Source: Salinisphaera sp.
GTDB taxonomy: Bacteria; Pseudomonadota; Gammaproteobacteria; Nevskiales; Salinisphaeraceae
Length of the DNA stretch: 64,000 bases
Direction of reading: 5' to 3'
Assembly (NCBI GenBank): GCA_027858915.1
Contig: JAQIBT010000012.1
Span: forward strand, 1-64,000
Of the stretch, positions 20,582 through 30,070 are shown piece by piece. The notes beneath the pieces are model-generated. The model was given only the letters and a program-made list of their open reading frames with translations. It was not told the DNA's origin and did not search any database. The translations under genes were made by a program, and so were the position numbers. Every line of letters starts with the position of its first letter. The first letter of the stretch is position 1.

Positions 20582-21892
20582 ATTCCGTACGGCCTGCTGG
20601 GCCTGCCGCTTGCGGCACTTGGTCTGCCACTGACGGTGTTCCTGCCGCCGTTCTATTCCGAGATGCCTGGTCTCAACACGGGTATTGTCGGCTTGATGAT
20701 CTTCGGTGCGCGCCTGTTCGACGTGCTCACCGATCCTGCCATCGGCACCTTGTCCGACCGGACCGGCCTGAAGATCGGCCGTCGCCGACCTTATATCGCG
20801 TTGGGCATCCCGATCCTCATGCTCTCTGCCTGGTTTCTGTTCGTGCCTGGCCAGAGCGCAACCGCACTCTACCTGCTGGTCTGGAGCATGCTGGCCTACT
20901 TCGGCTGGACGCTGATCTATCTGCCGTATACGACCATGGGCGCGGAGATGTCCGCGGATTATGACGAGCGCACGCGCATCACGGCCTGGCGCGAAGGATT
21001 TTTCGTGCTCGGCACCATGGTAGCGATCATGGTGCCGGCTGGAGTGAGCAAAATCGCCGGCGGCCAGGAAGCCGGCCTGAAGGCTATCGCGGTCTTCCTG
21101 CTCGTGGCCCTGCCGATCTGCGGGATACTGTTTCTCTGGCGGGTGCCGGAACCCGCAGGCAAGCGATCGCGCGTGAAGTGGGCCGAGAGTGTCAAACTGC
21201 TGATTGCCAACGCGCCGTTCCGACGTTTGCTGATTGCTTATCTGCTCAACGGTGCGGCCAACGGGCTGCCGGCCGCATTGTTTCTGTTCTTCGTCACTGG
21301 CGTACTCGGCGCCAGTCAGGCCACGGCCGGTATCTTCCTGGGCATCTATTTCCTGTCGGCGGTACTGGGCTTGCCGGTCTGGTTCTGGATCGGGCGAAAC
21401 TGGAGCAAGCATCGGTTGTGGTGTGCCTCCATGCTTTGGGTCGCGTTCGTGTTCATTTTCACGATGACGCTCGCCGACAATACCTACAGCCTGGTCGCCT
21501 ATACCCTGATCTGTATCCTCGGTGGCTCCTGTCTGGGCGTGGACCAGGCCACGGCGGCCTCGATCCAGGCCGATGTGATCGACGAAGACACCGCCGCCGG
21601 CGGCGACGGCCGGGCCGGGCTGTATTTTGGGCTTTGGGGCATGGCCACCAAGCTGGCGTTTGCGGTGGCGCTCGGTATTGCTTATCCGGTGCTCTGGCTG
21701 GCTGGCTTCAACGCCGGGCAGGACAACGACGCCACCGCCCTATGGACGCTGGCTGCGCTCTACGGCCTGCTGCCGGTGGCGGTCAAGCTGGGTGTGGTGG
21801 CCTTTATGTGGAATTTCCCGCTCGACCGGGCACGGCATGCCGAGTTGCAAGAGCGTATCGGACGCGCAAACGCCGCTGCCGGCCAGACCTGA
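20561..21892 (+). CDS. MFS transporter, GPH (glycoside-pentoside-hexuronide:cation symporter)-like
   Basis: YGLLGLPLAALGLPLTVFLPPFYSEMPGLN, RLFDVLTDPAIGTLSDRT…GRRRPYI. Confidence 0.9.
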   Translation: MKQQRALIPYGLLGLPLAALGLPLTVFLPPFYSEMPGLNTGIVGLMIFGARLFDVLTDPAIGTLSDRTGLKIGRRRPYIALGIPILMLSAWFLFVPGQSATALYLLVWSMLAYFGWTLIYLPYTTMGAEMSADYDERTRITAWREGFFVLGTMVAIMVPAGVSKIAGGQEAGLKAIAVFLLVALPICGILFLWRVPEPAGKRSRVKWAESVKLLIANAPFRRLLIAYLLNGAANGLPAALFLFFVTGVLGASQATAGIFLGIYFLSAVLGLPVWFWIGRNWSKHRLWCASMLWVAFVFIFTMTLADNTYSLVAYTLICILGGSCLGVDQATAASIQADVIDEDTAAGGDGRAGLYFGLWGMATKLAFAVALGIAYPVLWLAGFNAGQDNDATALWTLAALYGLLPVAVKLGVVAFMWNFPLDRARHAELQERIGRANAAAGQT

Positions 21893-22079
21893 AGAGAAGG
21901 GCAACTAACAAGTTCCAGCTCAAAGCACGACCAAGGTCGTGGAGACTGTATGCACACATCGGTGCATGCTACACCGAGGCAGTGGTCGCCCGCAGATGCA
22001 ATGCTCCGGCCTGTCGAGTGGCAGGAACTGATGCACCGGTCGATCCAGGCGTAATGGAGTCAACGACACGGAGATCGAC

Positions 22080-23687
22080 ATGGCCGGAAAACTCAAAAAA
22101 GATGCGGGCCTGCTGGGCCTGCTGTTTGCAGGCGTTGGCGGCATGATCGGATCCGGCTGGTTGCTGGGCCCCTTGAACGCGGCGCGTGATGCGGGCCCGT
22201 TGAGCATTGGCTCCTGGGTGATCGCGGCGGTCGTAATCATGCTGTTGGCGCTGGTGTACGCGGAACTGGCGCCGATGTTCCCACGCAGCGGTGGGGTTGT
22301 GCATATCAGTCACATCAGTCACGGCGTTCAGCTCGGCCACTTCTGGACCTGGATCCTTTTTGTCGCCTACGTGTCGATCCCGCCGGTCGAAGCGATGGCG
22401 GTGGTCAACTATGCAAACAACTATATTCCCGGTCTGATACACAGCAGCGGGCTGTTGACGACGACCGGCTTCATTGCATCCATGGTGCTGCTTGCCGTCA
22501 TGGTCGGCTTCAACTTCCTGGCCATACGCCTGGTGTTGGCTATTAATACGGTCGCTACCTGGATCAAGCTGCTAACCCCAATCGGAACCATCATCCTGTT
22601 TCTGATGCTGTCCCATCACAGCGAGAACCTGACGATAACCCAGCATGTCAGCAGCACCGGCATGTTCACCGCCATCTCCAGCGCGGGCGTCTTCTTTGCC
22701 TTGTTCGGTTTTCGGCAGGCGATTGACCTGGCGGGTGAAACCGACAACCCGGGCCGCAATCTGCCCATTGCGGTGCTTGGCACCATCGTGATCGGCGCCG
22801 CCGTATTCATCTTGCTGCAGTACGTGTTCGTCACCGCGATCCCGCAGGATACGCTGGCAAAAAATGGCTGGCACGGCCTGACCTTCAGCGGCATTTCCGG
22901 ACCATTCGCCGGGCTGGCCATGATATTTGGTGCCTCCTGGTGGGCGACCGTGCTCTATGTCGATGCCATTATCTCGCCCGGCGTATGCGGTTTCATCTGG
23001 TCGACCAGTGGTTCACGAATCATCATGGCCGGCGGCGAAAGCGAAACCATGCCATCGTTCGTGGCATGGGTGAACAACAACGGCACGCCCTGGATGGCGC
23101 TGATCGTGGTCTATGTCGTCGGCGCGATCTTTTTCCTGCCGCTGCCATCCTGGCAGAAGATGGTCTCCTATGCCTCTGCGGCCACTGTGCTGTCGTACGG
23201 CATCGGCCCTATCGTGTTGTTGAAGATGCGCCAGGCAGTGCCGGATTCAAAACTGCGATCGTTCCGCCTGCCAATGCCTTATGTTATTGCGCCGCTTGCC
23301 TTCATCGCCTCGAACTTTGTCATCTTCTGGGCCGGGTTTGGCACCAACAACTTCATGTTCCTGCTGCTGCTTGGCGTGTTCATTCTGTTTGCGATCTATT
23401 TCACGTTCGTCAAACGCGGCGTGAACGCTGGCATCAACTGGAAATCGATGGGCTGGCTGTTTCCGTATTTCGGCGGCATGTGGCTGCTGAGCTACCTCGG
23501 GCCCAAGCCAATGGGCGGTATCGGTTTACTCGAGGTGTATGTGGATATGGCAATTATCATCGTGTTCAGCCTGGCGATCATGTGGCTGGCGTTGAAAGTC
23601 GCGGTATCGCCGGAAAGCGCGCTGTTTTATTACGAGAACACCGTGCTGGCCGACGACGATCCGGAGACGTCGCCCGAAGCCGCGTGA
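22080..23687 (+). CDS. APC-superfamily amino acid permease
   Basis: LLFAGVGGMIGSGWLLGP and about 12 hydrophobic segments. Confidence 0.9.
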   Translation: MAGKLKKDAGLLGLLFAGVGGMIGSGWLLGPLNAARDAGPLSIGSWVIAAVVIMLLALVYAELAPMFPRSGGVVHISHISHGVQLGHFWTWILFVAYVSIPPVEAMAVVNYANNYIPGLIHSSGLLTTTGFIASMVLLAVMVGFNFLAIRLVLAINTVATWIKLLTPIGTIILFLMLSHHSENLTITQHVSSTGMFTAISSAGVFFALFGFRQAIDLAGETDNPGRNLPIAVLGTIVIGAAVFILLQYVFVTAIPQDTLAKNGWHGLTFSGISGPFAGLAMIFGASWWATVLYVDAIISPGVCGFIWSTSGSRIIMAGGESETMPSFVAWVNNNGTPWMALIVVYVVGAIFFLPLPSWQKMVSYASAATVLSYGIGPIVLLKMRQAVPDSKLRSFRLPMPYVIAPLAFIASNFVIFWAGFGTNNFMFLLLLGVFILFAIYFTFVKRGVNAGINWKSMGWLFPYFGGMWLLSYLGPKPMGGIGLLEVYVDMAIIIVFSLAIMWLALKVAVSPESALFYYENTVLADDDPETSPEAA

Positions 23688-23878
23688 TGGGGTTCCACTG
23701 GGTCGAAGGGAAAACCGTGGCCCGCCACGGTGATTCCTGTGTCCCGGTTATTCCTCAGAGTCTGCTGGATTTTCGCGTCAGGCAACGCGCCGCATAGGAG
23801 AAGTGTTGCCTGTTCTGGTGACTTCGGCGCAACGAGGCCTGCGCCATGCTCGCTACGAACCCCTGAGTCCGCGAAATC

Positions 23879-25381
23879 TTAAAGATAGCTGTCGCCGATT
23901 TCGTCGTGGAATGCCTGGACGTTACCCTGCCAACGTAGCGTGCCGTTTTCCAGCAGCAGCATGTGGTCCGAATGACGCAGTGCGAAATGGACGTTCTGCT
24001 CGCCGAGTAATATCGTGAGCCCGAGCTCTCGGCGCAGCTTTTCGAGGGTCTCAGAGATGGCGTCCATGATCAGCGGCGCCAGGCCCAGCGTCGGCTCGTC
24101 CAGGATCAGCAGCTGCGGCCGCTGCATGAGCGCGCGCGCGATCGTCAGCATCTGTTGTTCGCCGCCGCTGAGCGTATGAGCGGACTGCCGGCGACGTTCG
24201 GCGAGACGCGGAAAGAGGTCGAAAAGCTGCTCCAGAGACGATGCCCGTTCATCGGCGCTGCGACGATAACCGCCAAGTTGGAGATTTTCCTGAACGCTCA
24301 TATAGGTGAACAGTTCACGATTTTCCGGGCAGTGTGCGATGCCGTCACGGCTGATGCGCGCCGGAGAGCGTCCGCGAAGGGAGTTGCCGAGCCAGTGAAT
24401 ATCGCCGTCATAGCTTGTGAAACCGCTGATCGCATTGAACAGACTGGTCTTGCCCGCGCCATTCAGACCCACAACCGATACGAATTCACCAGCGGCGATA
24501 TCCAGATGAACCTGCTCGAGGGCCTGCGCCTTGCCATAGCGAAGCGCCTCAATTTTTATCTCGAGCACTTTGTTTTCGGCCGGATCGCTTTGCAGTCCGC
24601 TTTTTAGTTCGGTTCTTGCCGAACGGTCTGCGCTTGAAGGCTCGGCGTGATCGGCCGAGCTACCAAGAAAAACCTCCCGGACGCGCGCATTCCCGATGAC
24701 TTCCTGCGGCACGCCCTCGGCGATTTTCTCGCCCAGATACATGGCGACAATGCGGTCTACCAGGCCAGATACCGCTTTGACGTTATGATCAACGAGGATT
24801 ATGGCAAGGCCCTGATCCCGCAGCGATTCGGTAAAGCCGATGAACTCGCGCACCTCCGCCGGCGCCAGACCGGCAAAGGGCTCGTCGAGCAACAGCACCT
24901 GGGGTTCAAGCGCAAGCGCCTTGGCGAATTCCATGCGTCGGAGATGGGCGAAGGCAAGCCGCTCTGCCGGTTCGTCAATCACATCCGTCAAACCCACCTT
25001 GGCGGCAAGCGCTCGCGCGCGTTGATCGAGCGCGGGCTTTGGAAAGACATCCAGAATCGAGTCCTTCAACAGCGCCAGCTTGATATTTTCCAGCGTGGTC
25101 TGGCGTTTAAGCGGGCGCGAGTGCTGAAATACCATTGCCACGCCGTGATTGGCAATCCGGTGAATCGGCCAGCGGGAAATGTCGCGACCGAGGCAGCGAA
25201 TCGATCCGCGATCGGCGCGGGTAACGCCCATGAGCAGGCTCAGCGTCGTCGACTTGCCCGACCCATTCGGCCCGATCAGACCGAGAATTTCCCCTGCGCC
25301 GACCTCGAACGCCATGTCATGCACAGCCCGCACGCCACCGAAGTGCTTGCCAAGACCCTGGACTTCCAGCAGCGCGCTCAT
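23879..25381 (-). CDS. Fused branched-chain amino acid ABC transporter ATP-binding protein (LivG-LivF in one polypeptide)
   Basis: Two Walker A motifs (GPNGSGKST; GLNGAGKTS) with LivG-like then LivF-like (LSGGEQQMLTIARALMQRPQLLILDEPTLGLAP) halves. Confidence 0.93.
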   Translation of the reverse strand: MSALLEVQGLGKHFGGVRAVHDMAFEVGAGEILGLIGPNGSGKSTTLSLLMGVTRADRGSIRCLGRDISRWPIHRIANHGVAMVFQHSRPLKRQTTLENIKLALLKDSILDVFPKPALDQRARALAAKVGLTDVIDEPAERLAFAHLRRMEFAKALALEPQVLLLDEPFAGLAPAEVREFIGFTESLRDQGLAIILVDHNVKAVSGLVDRIVAMYLGEKIAEGVPQEVIGNARVREVFLGSSADHAEPSSADRSARTELKSGLQSDPAENKVLEIKIEALRYGKAQALEQVHLDIAAGEFVSVVGLNGAGKTSLFNAISGFTSYDGDIHWLGNSLRGRSPARISRDGIAHCPENRELFTYMSVQENLQLGGYRRSADERASSLEQLFDLFPRLAERRRQSAHTLSGGEQQMLTIARALMQRPQLLILDEPTLGLAPLIMDAISETLEKLRRELGLTILLGEQNVHFALRHSDHMLLLENGTLRWQGNVQAFHDEIGDSYL

Positions 25382-26304
25382 AGACCGCGCCCACGGCCTT
25401 TGAACAATCCGATGAACCCATCCGGGTAAAACAGCAGGACAAGCAACGCAAGCACCGCGACTACCACTTCATTGAGTTGACCAATCGGACGCAACAATTC
25501 TGCCGCGACAATCAGGAATATGGCGCCGAGAGCCGGGCCTATGATCGAGCGGCGGCCGCCAAGCACCGTCGCAATAATGATCTGCAGCGTCACCGAAACC
25601 GCAATCACGGTGCCGACCGACGCCGTGCCCAAATAGAACACGGTCAGCGAGCCGGCCATTCCCGAGATGAATGCGCTCAGCACAAAGGCCACCAGTTTGT
25701 ACTTGATGATGTTCAAACCCAGCGCCTGTGTCGCGATCGGATCCTGGCCGCTGGCCTCGAGAATCAAGCCGATCGACGACCGGCTGACCAGCACCATAAT
25801 CAAACCGCTTGCGAGCATGAACACGTAAGCGTCGTAATAATTGACCCAGGTGCTGAGGGACAGAATATCCGGCACGCCGAGGCCGATTTCTCCGCCCGTC
25901 ACGCTGGCAAAGATCACGATCAGCTTCTCCAGGATCAACGCGGCAACCAGTGTTATAAGCCCAAAGTAAGGCCCGCGCAGGCGAAGCGCCGGAGCGACCA
26001 GCAACAGACCACCCGCAACCGCAATCAACGCGCCTAGAATCACGCAGAGCCACATCGGCAGGCCGGCATAAACATCCAGCAGCGCCGAACCGTAGGCGCC
26101 CAGACCAATCAGAAAAGTCGGGCCGAAATTGACCTCGCCGGAATAGCCGAACAAGAGATCCCAGGACATCGCATAGCCGGAAAAAAGATAGGCCGTGGTC
26201 AGCACCCCGAGAAAATAATAGGACAGCTCGAACGGCAGTAATCCCAGCACCACGATCACGAGCAGTACCAGCCAGAATCGAATCGAGAGGAGATAACGCT
26301 TCAT
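25378..26304 (-). CDS. Branched-chain amino acid ABC transporter permease (LivM type)
   Basis: Hydrophobic, RLRGPYFGLITLVAALILEK, GGRRSIIGPALGA. Confidence 0.92.
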   Translation of the reverse strand: MKRYLLSIRFWLVLLVIVVLGLLPFELSYYFLGVLTTAYLFSGYAMSWDLLFGYSGEVNFGPTFLIGLGAYGSALLDVYAGLPMWLCVILGALIAVAGGLLLVAPALRLRGPYFGLITLVAALILEKLIVIFASVTGGEIGLGVPDILSLSTWVNYYDAYVFMLASGLIMVLVSRSSIGLILEASGQDPIATQALGLNIIKYKLVAFVLSAFISGMAGSLTVFYLGTASVGTVIAVSVTLQIIIATVLGGRRSIIGPALGAIFLIVAAELLRPIGQLNEVVVAVLALLVLLFYPDGFIGLFKGRGRGL

Positions 26305-26358
26305 GATGGCAGGATGAGGCGGCGGATTCTCACGAGTGTAACGTTGAATGGCATGAGT

Positions 26359-27240
26359 CTATTGCCGCCCGAAAAGCCCTTGCGGACGAACCAGCAGAAT
26401 CGCAATTAAAAGAAACAGAGCCGGCAGTTCCGTTATCGAACTCGATACCAGATAGGCCGTTGCCGTGCCCAGAATACCGATGATATAGGCCGCGCCGAGC
26501 GACCCCAGGATATTGCCTAAACCGCCGAGCACAACGATCGTGAAAGCCAGCGCAGTCAAGCCGGGAATATCGTCCGCGCTGGCGCCAAGAAACGACGCCA
26601 GCAGCACACCGGAAAGTCCGGTCAGCAGGCCATAAAGCCCCCAGACAATAAAATGCACCTGATTTAGTTCAACGCCGATCAGCGCGAGCCCTCTGGGGCT
26701 CATGGACGCCGCGAGCAACGCCTTGCCCAGACGGGTTTGATGCACAAACAGCCAGAGCAGCGCGAGTACGACCCACGCCACGGCGCCGATTATCAGCTCG
26801 TTGGTCGGCACCCGGACACCGATAATCTCGGTCACGCCGTTGACCAGCGGCGAAGTCGTGATCGGATTGGACCCGAAGAAATAGCTGAGCAACCCCTGCG
26901 CGATGATTCCAACCAACAAGGTCGCCGTCAGCGTAAAAATTTCCTTTTCCTCGGGCGGGATACGACGAGACCGCTCGATGGGCCGGATGACACCGCCAAA
27001 CAGCAGATACGATGAAATCAACGCGGCTACGATACCGGCCAATGAGCTACCCACCAGCCCCCAACCCCACTGTGTCAGGGCAAGCCAGGCGACGGTTGCC
27101 GCAATGACCAGATGCGCGCCGTGGGCGAGATTCAGTACACCGGACACGCCGAAGATAATGGTAAAACCGGCTGCGCCCAGCGCATAGATCGCGCTGATCA
27201 CGAACCCGTCGACCAGGATCTGGGCGATCAGATGCGTCAT
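26359..27240 (-). CDS. Branched-chain amino acid ABC transporter permease (LivH type)
   Basis: ALGAAGFTIIFGVSGVLNLAHGAHLVIAA, GGLGNILGSLGAAYIIG. Confidence 0.92.
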   Translation of the reverse strand: MTHLIAQILVDGFVISAIYALGAAGFTIIFGVSGVLNLAHGAHLVIAATVAWLALTQWGWGLVGSSLAGIVAALISSYLLFGGVIRPIERSRRIPPEEKEIFTLTATLLVGIIAQGLLSYFFGSNPITTSPLVNGVTEIIGVRVPTNELIIGAVAWVVLALLWLFVHQTRLGKALLAASMSPRGLALIGVELNQVHFIVWGLYGLLTGLSGVLLASFLGASADDIPGLTALAFTIVVLGGLGNILGSLGAAYIIGILGTATAYLVSSSITELPALFLLIAILLVRPQGLFGRQ

Positions 27241-27284
27241 TGACGGCTACGCTTACAGGTCAACATACCGCCGCAACCGCCAGC

Positions 27285-28541
27285 TCAAGAGCCCGCTTTC
27301 GCGTAGGAGGGAATCTCGACCGGCTTGGCGACCGATGCCGGCCAGACTGGCACCTGCTTGCCGTCCTGCCATTGAAACAGCACGCCCGTAGCCAGCCCGG
27401 GTCCAAACTGCAGATCGTGGGTGTACTTGTCCTGTTTGCCATAAAACTTGATATGGCCGATGGTGCCGGTCGCATCGGTCGTCTCAAGTGCCGAAACGAG
27501 CTTGTCGGCGTTGGCCGACTTCGCCTTTTCGATGGCGTTCTTGAGCAGATAGATCGCGTCGTAGGTGGTATAGCCGGTATACCCTGGGTAATTGTTGTAT
27601 TTCGCGTGGTAGGCCTTGGTGAACGGTTCGGTCTTGTCGGACAACGCCGCGCCGGGCACCGCGCTCGACTGCGAGATCACGCCTTGCGTTGCGCCGTTGC
27701 TCTGCTGCCAGAAGCTGGAGCTACCGGCTTGCGCGTTCACACCCACCAGCAACGCTGGCACTTGTCGCTGCGACCATTGGATGGTCGGCCGCAGGCCGGT
27801 ATGCGCCCAACCCGTCAGAATCAGATGCGCGCCGGTGCCTTCGATCTTGCTGAAGATAGGCCCAAAGTCGTTGGTATCCGGCGAGTAGCGAATTTCCTTG
27901 ACCACATTGACGCCGGCCTTGGATTTCAGATTCTGCTTCCAGGTGTTGCCGAGCGGAATCGTCCACGCCGAATCCTCACTCATGATCGCGGCAGACTTGA
28001 ACCCCTTGGGTGCAAGCGTCGTCTGTATGAAATCGATCACCGACTCTGCCATGAAATGAGAGTTGAGCTTGTCACGAAACACATATTTGTATTGGCTGTA
28101 ATTGTCGTGGATCCGCTGGGTGATTTTCGGGCTCGCGGCGCCGGTCACGATAAACGGCAGTTTCAAACGCGCCGACCACGGCTCCATCGACAGCGCAACC
28201 TCGCTGATGAAGGTTCCGACCATCGCCACCGTATGATCACGGTTGGCTGCGCGTTGCATCGCACGTACGCCGTCCGATGCCGATTTGTGGTCATCGTAGA
28301 AGAAAAGCTTGATCTGCTTGCCGTCGATACCGCCAGCTGCGTTGATATGGTCGGCTGCCAGTTTGGCGCCATTGACGATCGACTTGCCTTCCAGCGTTTC
28401 CTGCGGCGCGGTCACCCCGATATTGATGGTCGAGGCCGCTGCCAACGCCATGGGCGCAGCAACCAGGCAGCCCACGGCCAGCAGACCGCGCAGTGTGGCG
28501 CGCGTCGCCTTCGCGTAATTCTTGTCGTATATCGGATTCAT
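27285..28541 (-). CDS. ABC transporter substrate-binding protein (LivK type)
   Basis: Signal peptide then INIGVTAPQETLEGKSIVNGAKLAADHINAAGGIDGKQIKLFFYDD; ATG at 28541 preferred. Confidence 0.9.
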   Translation of the reverse strand: MNPIYDKNYAKATRATLRGLLAVGCLVAAPMALAAASTINIGVTAPQETLEGKSIVNGAKLAADHINAAGGIDGKQIKLFFYDDHKSASDGVRAMQRAANRDHTVAMVGTFISEVALSMEPWSARLKLPFIVTGAASPKITQRIHDNYSQYKYVFRDKLNSHFMAESVIDFIQTTLAPKGFKSAAIMSEDSAWTIPLGNTWKQNLKSKAGVNVVKEIRYSPDTNDFGPIFSKIEGTGAHLILTGWAHTGLRPTIQWSQRQVPALLVGVNAQAGSSSFWQQSNGATQGVISQSSAVPGAALSDKTEPFTKAYHAKYNNYPGYTGYTTYDAIYLLKNAIEKAKSANADKLVSALETTDATGTIGHIKFYGKQDKYTHDLQFGPGLATGVLFQWQDGKQVPVWPASVAKPVEIPSYAKAGS

Positions 28542-28779
28542 AACAGGTTCCACTCGCTTGGTAATTTTGATTATAAGTTGATCGTCAGCAGCGATGAATC
28601 GCAATCAACCCATCCTGAATTAACCCCTGCTGTCTCATCAGCAATCCCCACTATATAGCTCAGCGTCACTTTACGGAAACTGTCTTGATGATGCATGTTT
28701 TTTAAGGTCGCCGAACGCGGCCCCGGCAAGACTTGGCCTCGGCGATACGACAGAAGAGTTCGTATGTCTGCGCTGTGCA

Positions 28780-29166
28780 TCATAGAAGCTCGATGTTGCC
28801 GGGATAGCGAGCGACAGTTTGGTCATTGGTAAAAAGCGTCAGGTCTTCTACCTGCGCCTGTGCCACGAGTATCTGATCAAAAGGGTCCTTGTGGATAGCG
28901 GGCAGGTTGGCAATAGCGGCGGCGTGCCGACCGGTTACAGCCAGCTCGTCGTAGCCGTTCTCGAATAGACCACGCCGCAGCCGTGAAGCCGATACTTTGA
29001 AGTCTTGCCGCTTGAGCCCGGCCTTGATCGCGACTTCCCAGATGCTAGCGGCGCTGAATAGCAGCTGGTTGCTCTCGTCCTGGATGAGTTTGGTCGCCCG
29101 GGTAGAGAGTCTATCCGACCCTGCGGCTGCCCATAAAAGCAGGTGTGTATCCAGCAGAGCGATCAC
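28780..29166 (-). CDS. PIN-domain toxin (VapC family), GTG start
   Basis: IALLDTHLLLWAAAG…AASIWEVAIK…PAIHKDPFDQILVAQAQ; start overlaps upstream TGA. Confidence 0.9.
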   Translation of the reverse strand: MIALLDTHLLLWAAAGSDRLSTRATKLIQDESNQLLFSAASIWEVAIKAGLKRQDFKVSASRLRRGLFENGYDELAVTGRHAAAIANLPAIHKDPFDQILVAQAQVEDLTLFTNDQTVARYPGNIELL

Positions 29167-29288
29167 GAGGCGTCTTGGAACATGTCTTCGATAACGTCCG
29201 CGCCCAGCGTGTTGAAGTCGTCCGGCGTGTCGAACTCGCCCCCCATAAACCCAATGCGCGACGAGTGTTTCGCATCAGGTCCAGCACC
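29163..29288 (-). pseudogene. Truncated antitoxin fragment (Phd/YefM-like tail) coupled to the PIN toxin
   Basis: Reading …GPDAKHSSRIGFMGGEFDTPDDFNTLGADVIEDMFQDAS*; no N-terminal half found. Confidence 0.55.
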
Positions 29289-29332
29289 AACTGCGCGATC
29301 GGGGTTCGATCTTGTATCGTGCGTCAAGCCGC

Positions 29333-29435
29333 AGTAATACGATGCACTTCCTCCAGTTCATAATCAGCCTGGAGGCCCATCCAGAATGTCTCGTTCCTGC
29401 CGGAGTATCTGGCAAGCCGTACCGCGGTATCGGCA
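29333..29435 (-). pseudogene. HigA-family antitoxin C-terminal fragment
   Basis: Minus-strand reading ADTAVRLARYSGRNETFWMGLQADYELEEVHRITAA*; N-terminal HTH missing. Confidence 0.6.
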
Positions 29436-29981
29436 ACAGGCCATAGGAGCGTGGGCTGCAGGAATCAATCGGCCAGGTTTTGGCCGCCGGGCATCGTTGG
29501 TGCGCCGCTTTACGAAGCGCCGCTGGCGCAGGCGTCAACCAGCACCTTGACCATCATGGCCGGATTGCAAGGCTGCCGGCGGTGCCCATCCCCTTGATGA
29601 CGTCGGCGAACGGCCACCAAGTCCAGCGCATCCACGGCGTCGCTGCTCGCGGCCCCTGGCTTATTGACTGTCGCAGTCAATTTACCCAATTACACCCGCA
29701 ACTTGCTGAGTGAGTAACGTCGGCTTCTCCATCGAAAAATACTATTGTATCGGATACGGCGATATAAAAAACAAATAGTCGGAAATTATTACAGTCCCAA
29801 GATGGCCAAGTATTTAATTATTATCTATATAAAACAGCACGTAAAAAGGATTCTAAAACTTTTTTGGCTTCCTTGACCAGTAAAAAACGTCGATAAATAT
29901 TACACATTAGTTAATAATCGCATTACAAAACACATTAACTAGTCTTCATTAAAATTTGATTAAAAACAATAATTAAATAAC

Positions 29982-29997
29982 AGGCACGATAAGTGCA
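29982..29997 (+). promoter_or_regulatory. Sigma-54-type -24/-12 promoter candidate
   Basis: AGGCACGATAAGTGCA vs TGGCACGRNNNTTGCW: GG/GC spacing exact, 2 mismatches. Confidence 0.6.
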
Positions 29998-30070
29998 GAT
30001 AAAGGCTTCGAAAAGGCAGTGCGCTGCCTTTGTGTCTCTCTTCGAAACACTTGATAGGAGGAGAACTAAA

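Noticed and set aside
20446-20964. 172-aa ORF (MGRQLFSRDTALQLAYVAG…)
   Set aside because: Runs through repeat copy B and overlaps the clear MFS transporter in another frame; spurious.
29428-29446. cggcaacaggcc match to the dispersed-repeat terminus inside the HigA remnant
   Set aside because: Only about 11 bp and it encodes the expected P-V-A-D-T-A residues of HigA, so coincidence is likely.
29585-29716. Short reading frame ASTASLLAAPGLLTVAVNLPNYTRNLLSE* resembling the tail of an oxidoreductase
   Set aside because: Possible gene fragment but too short and no flanking homologous sequence visible; not supportable without a search.
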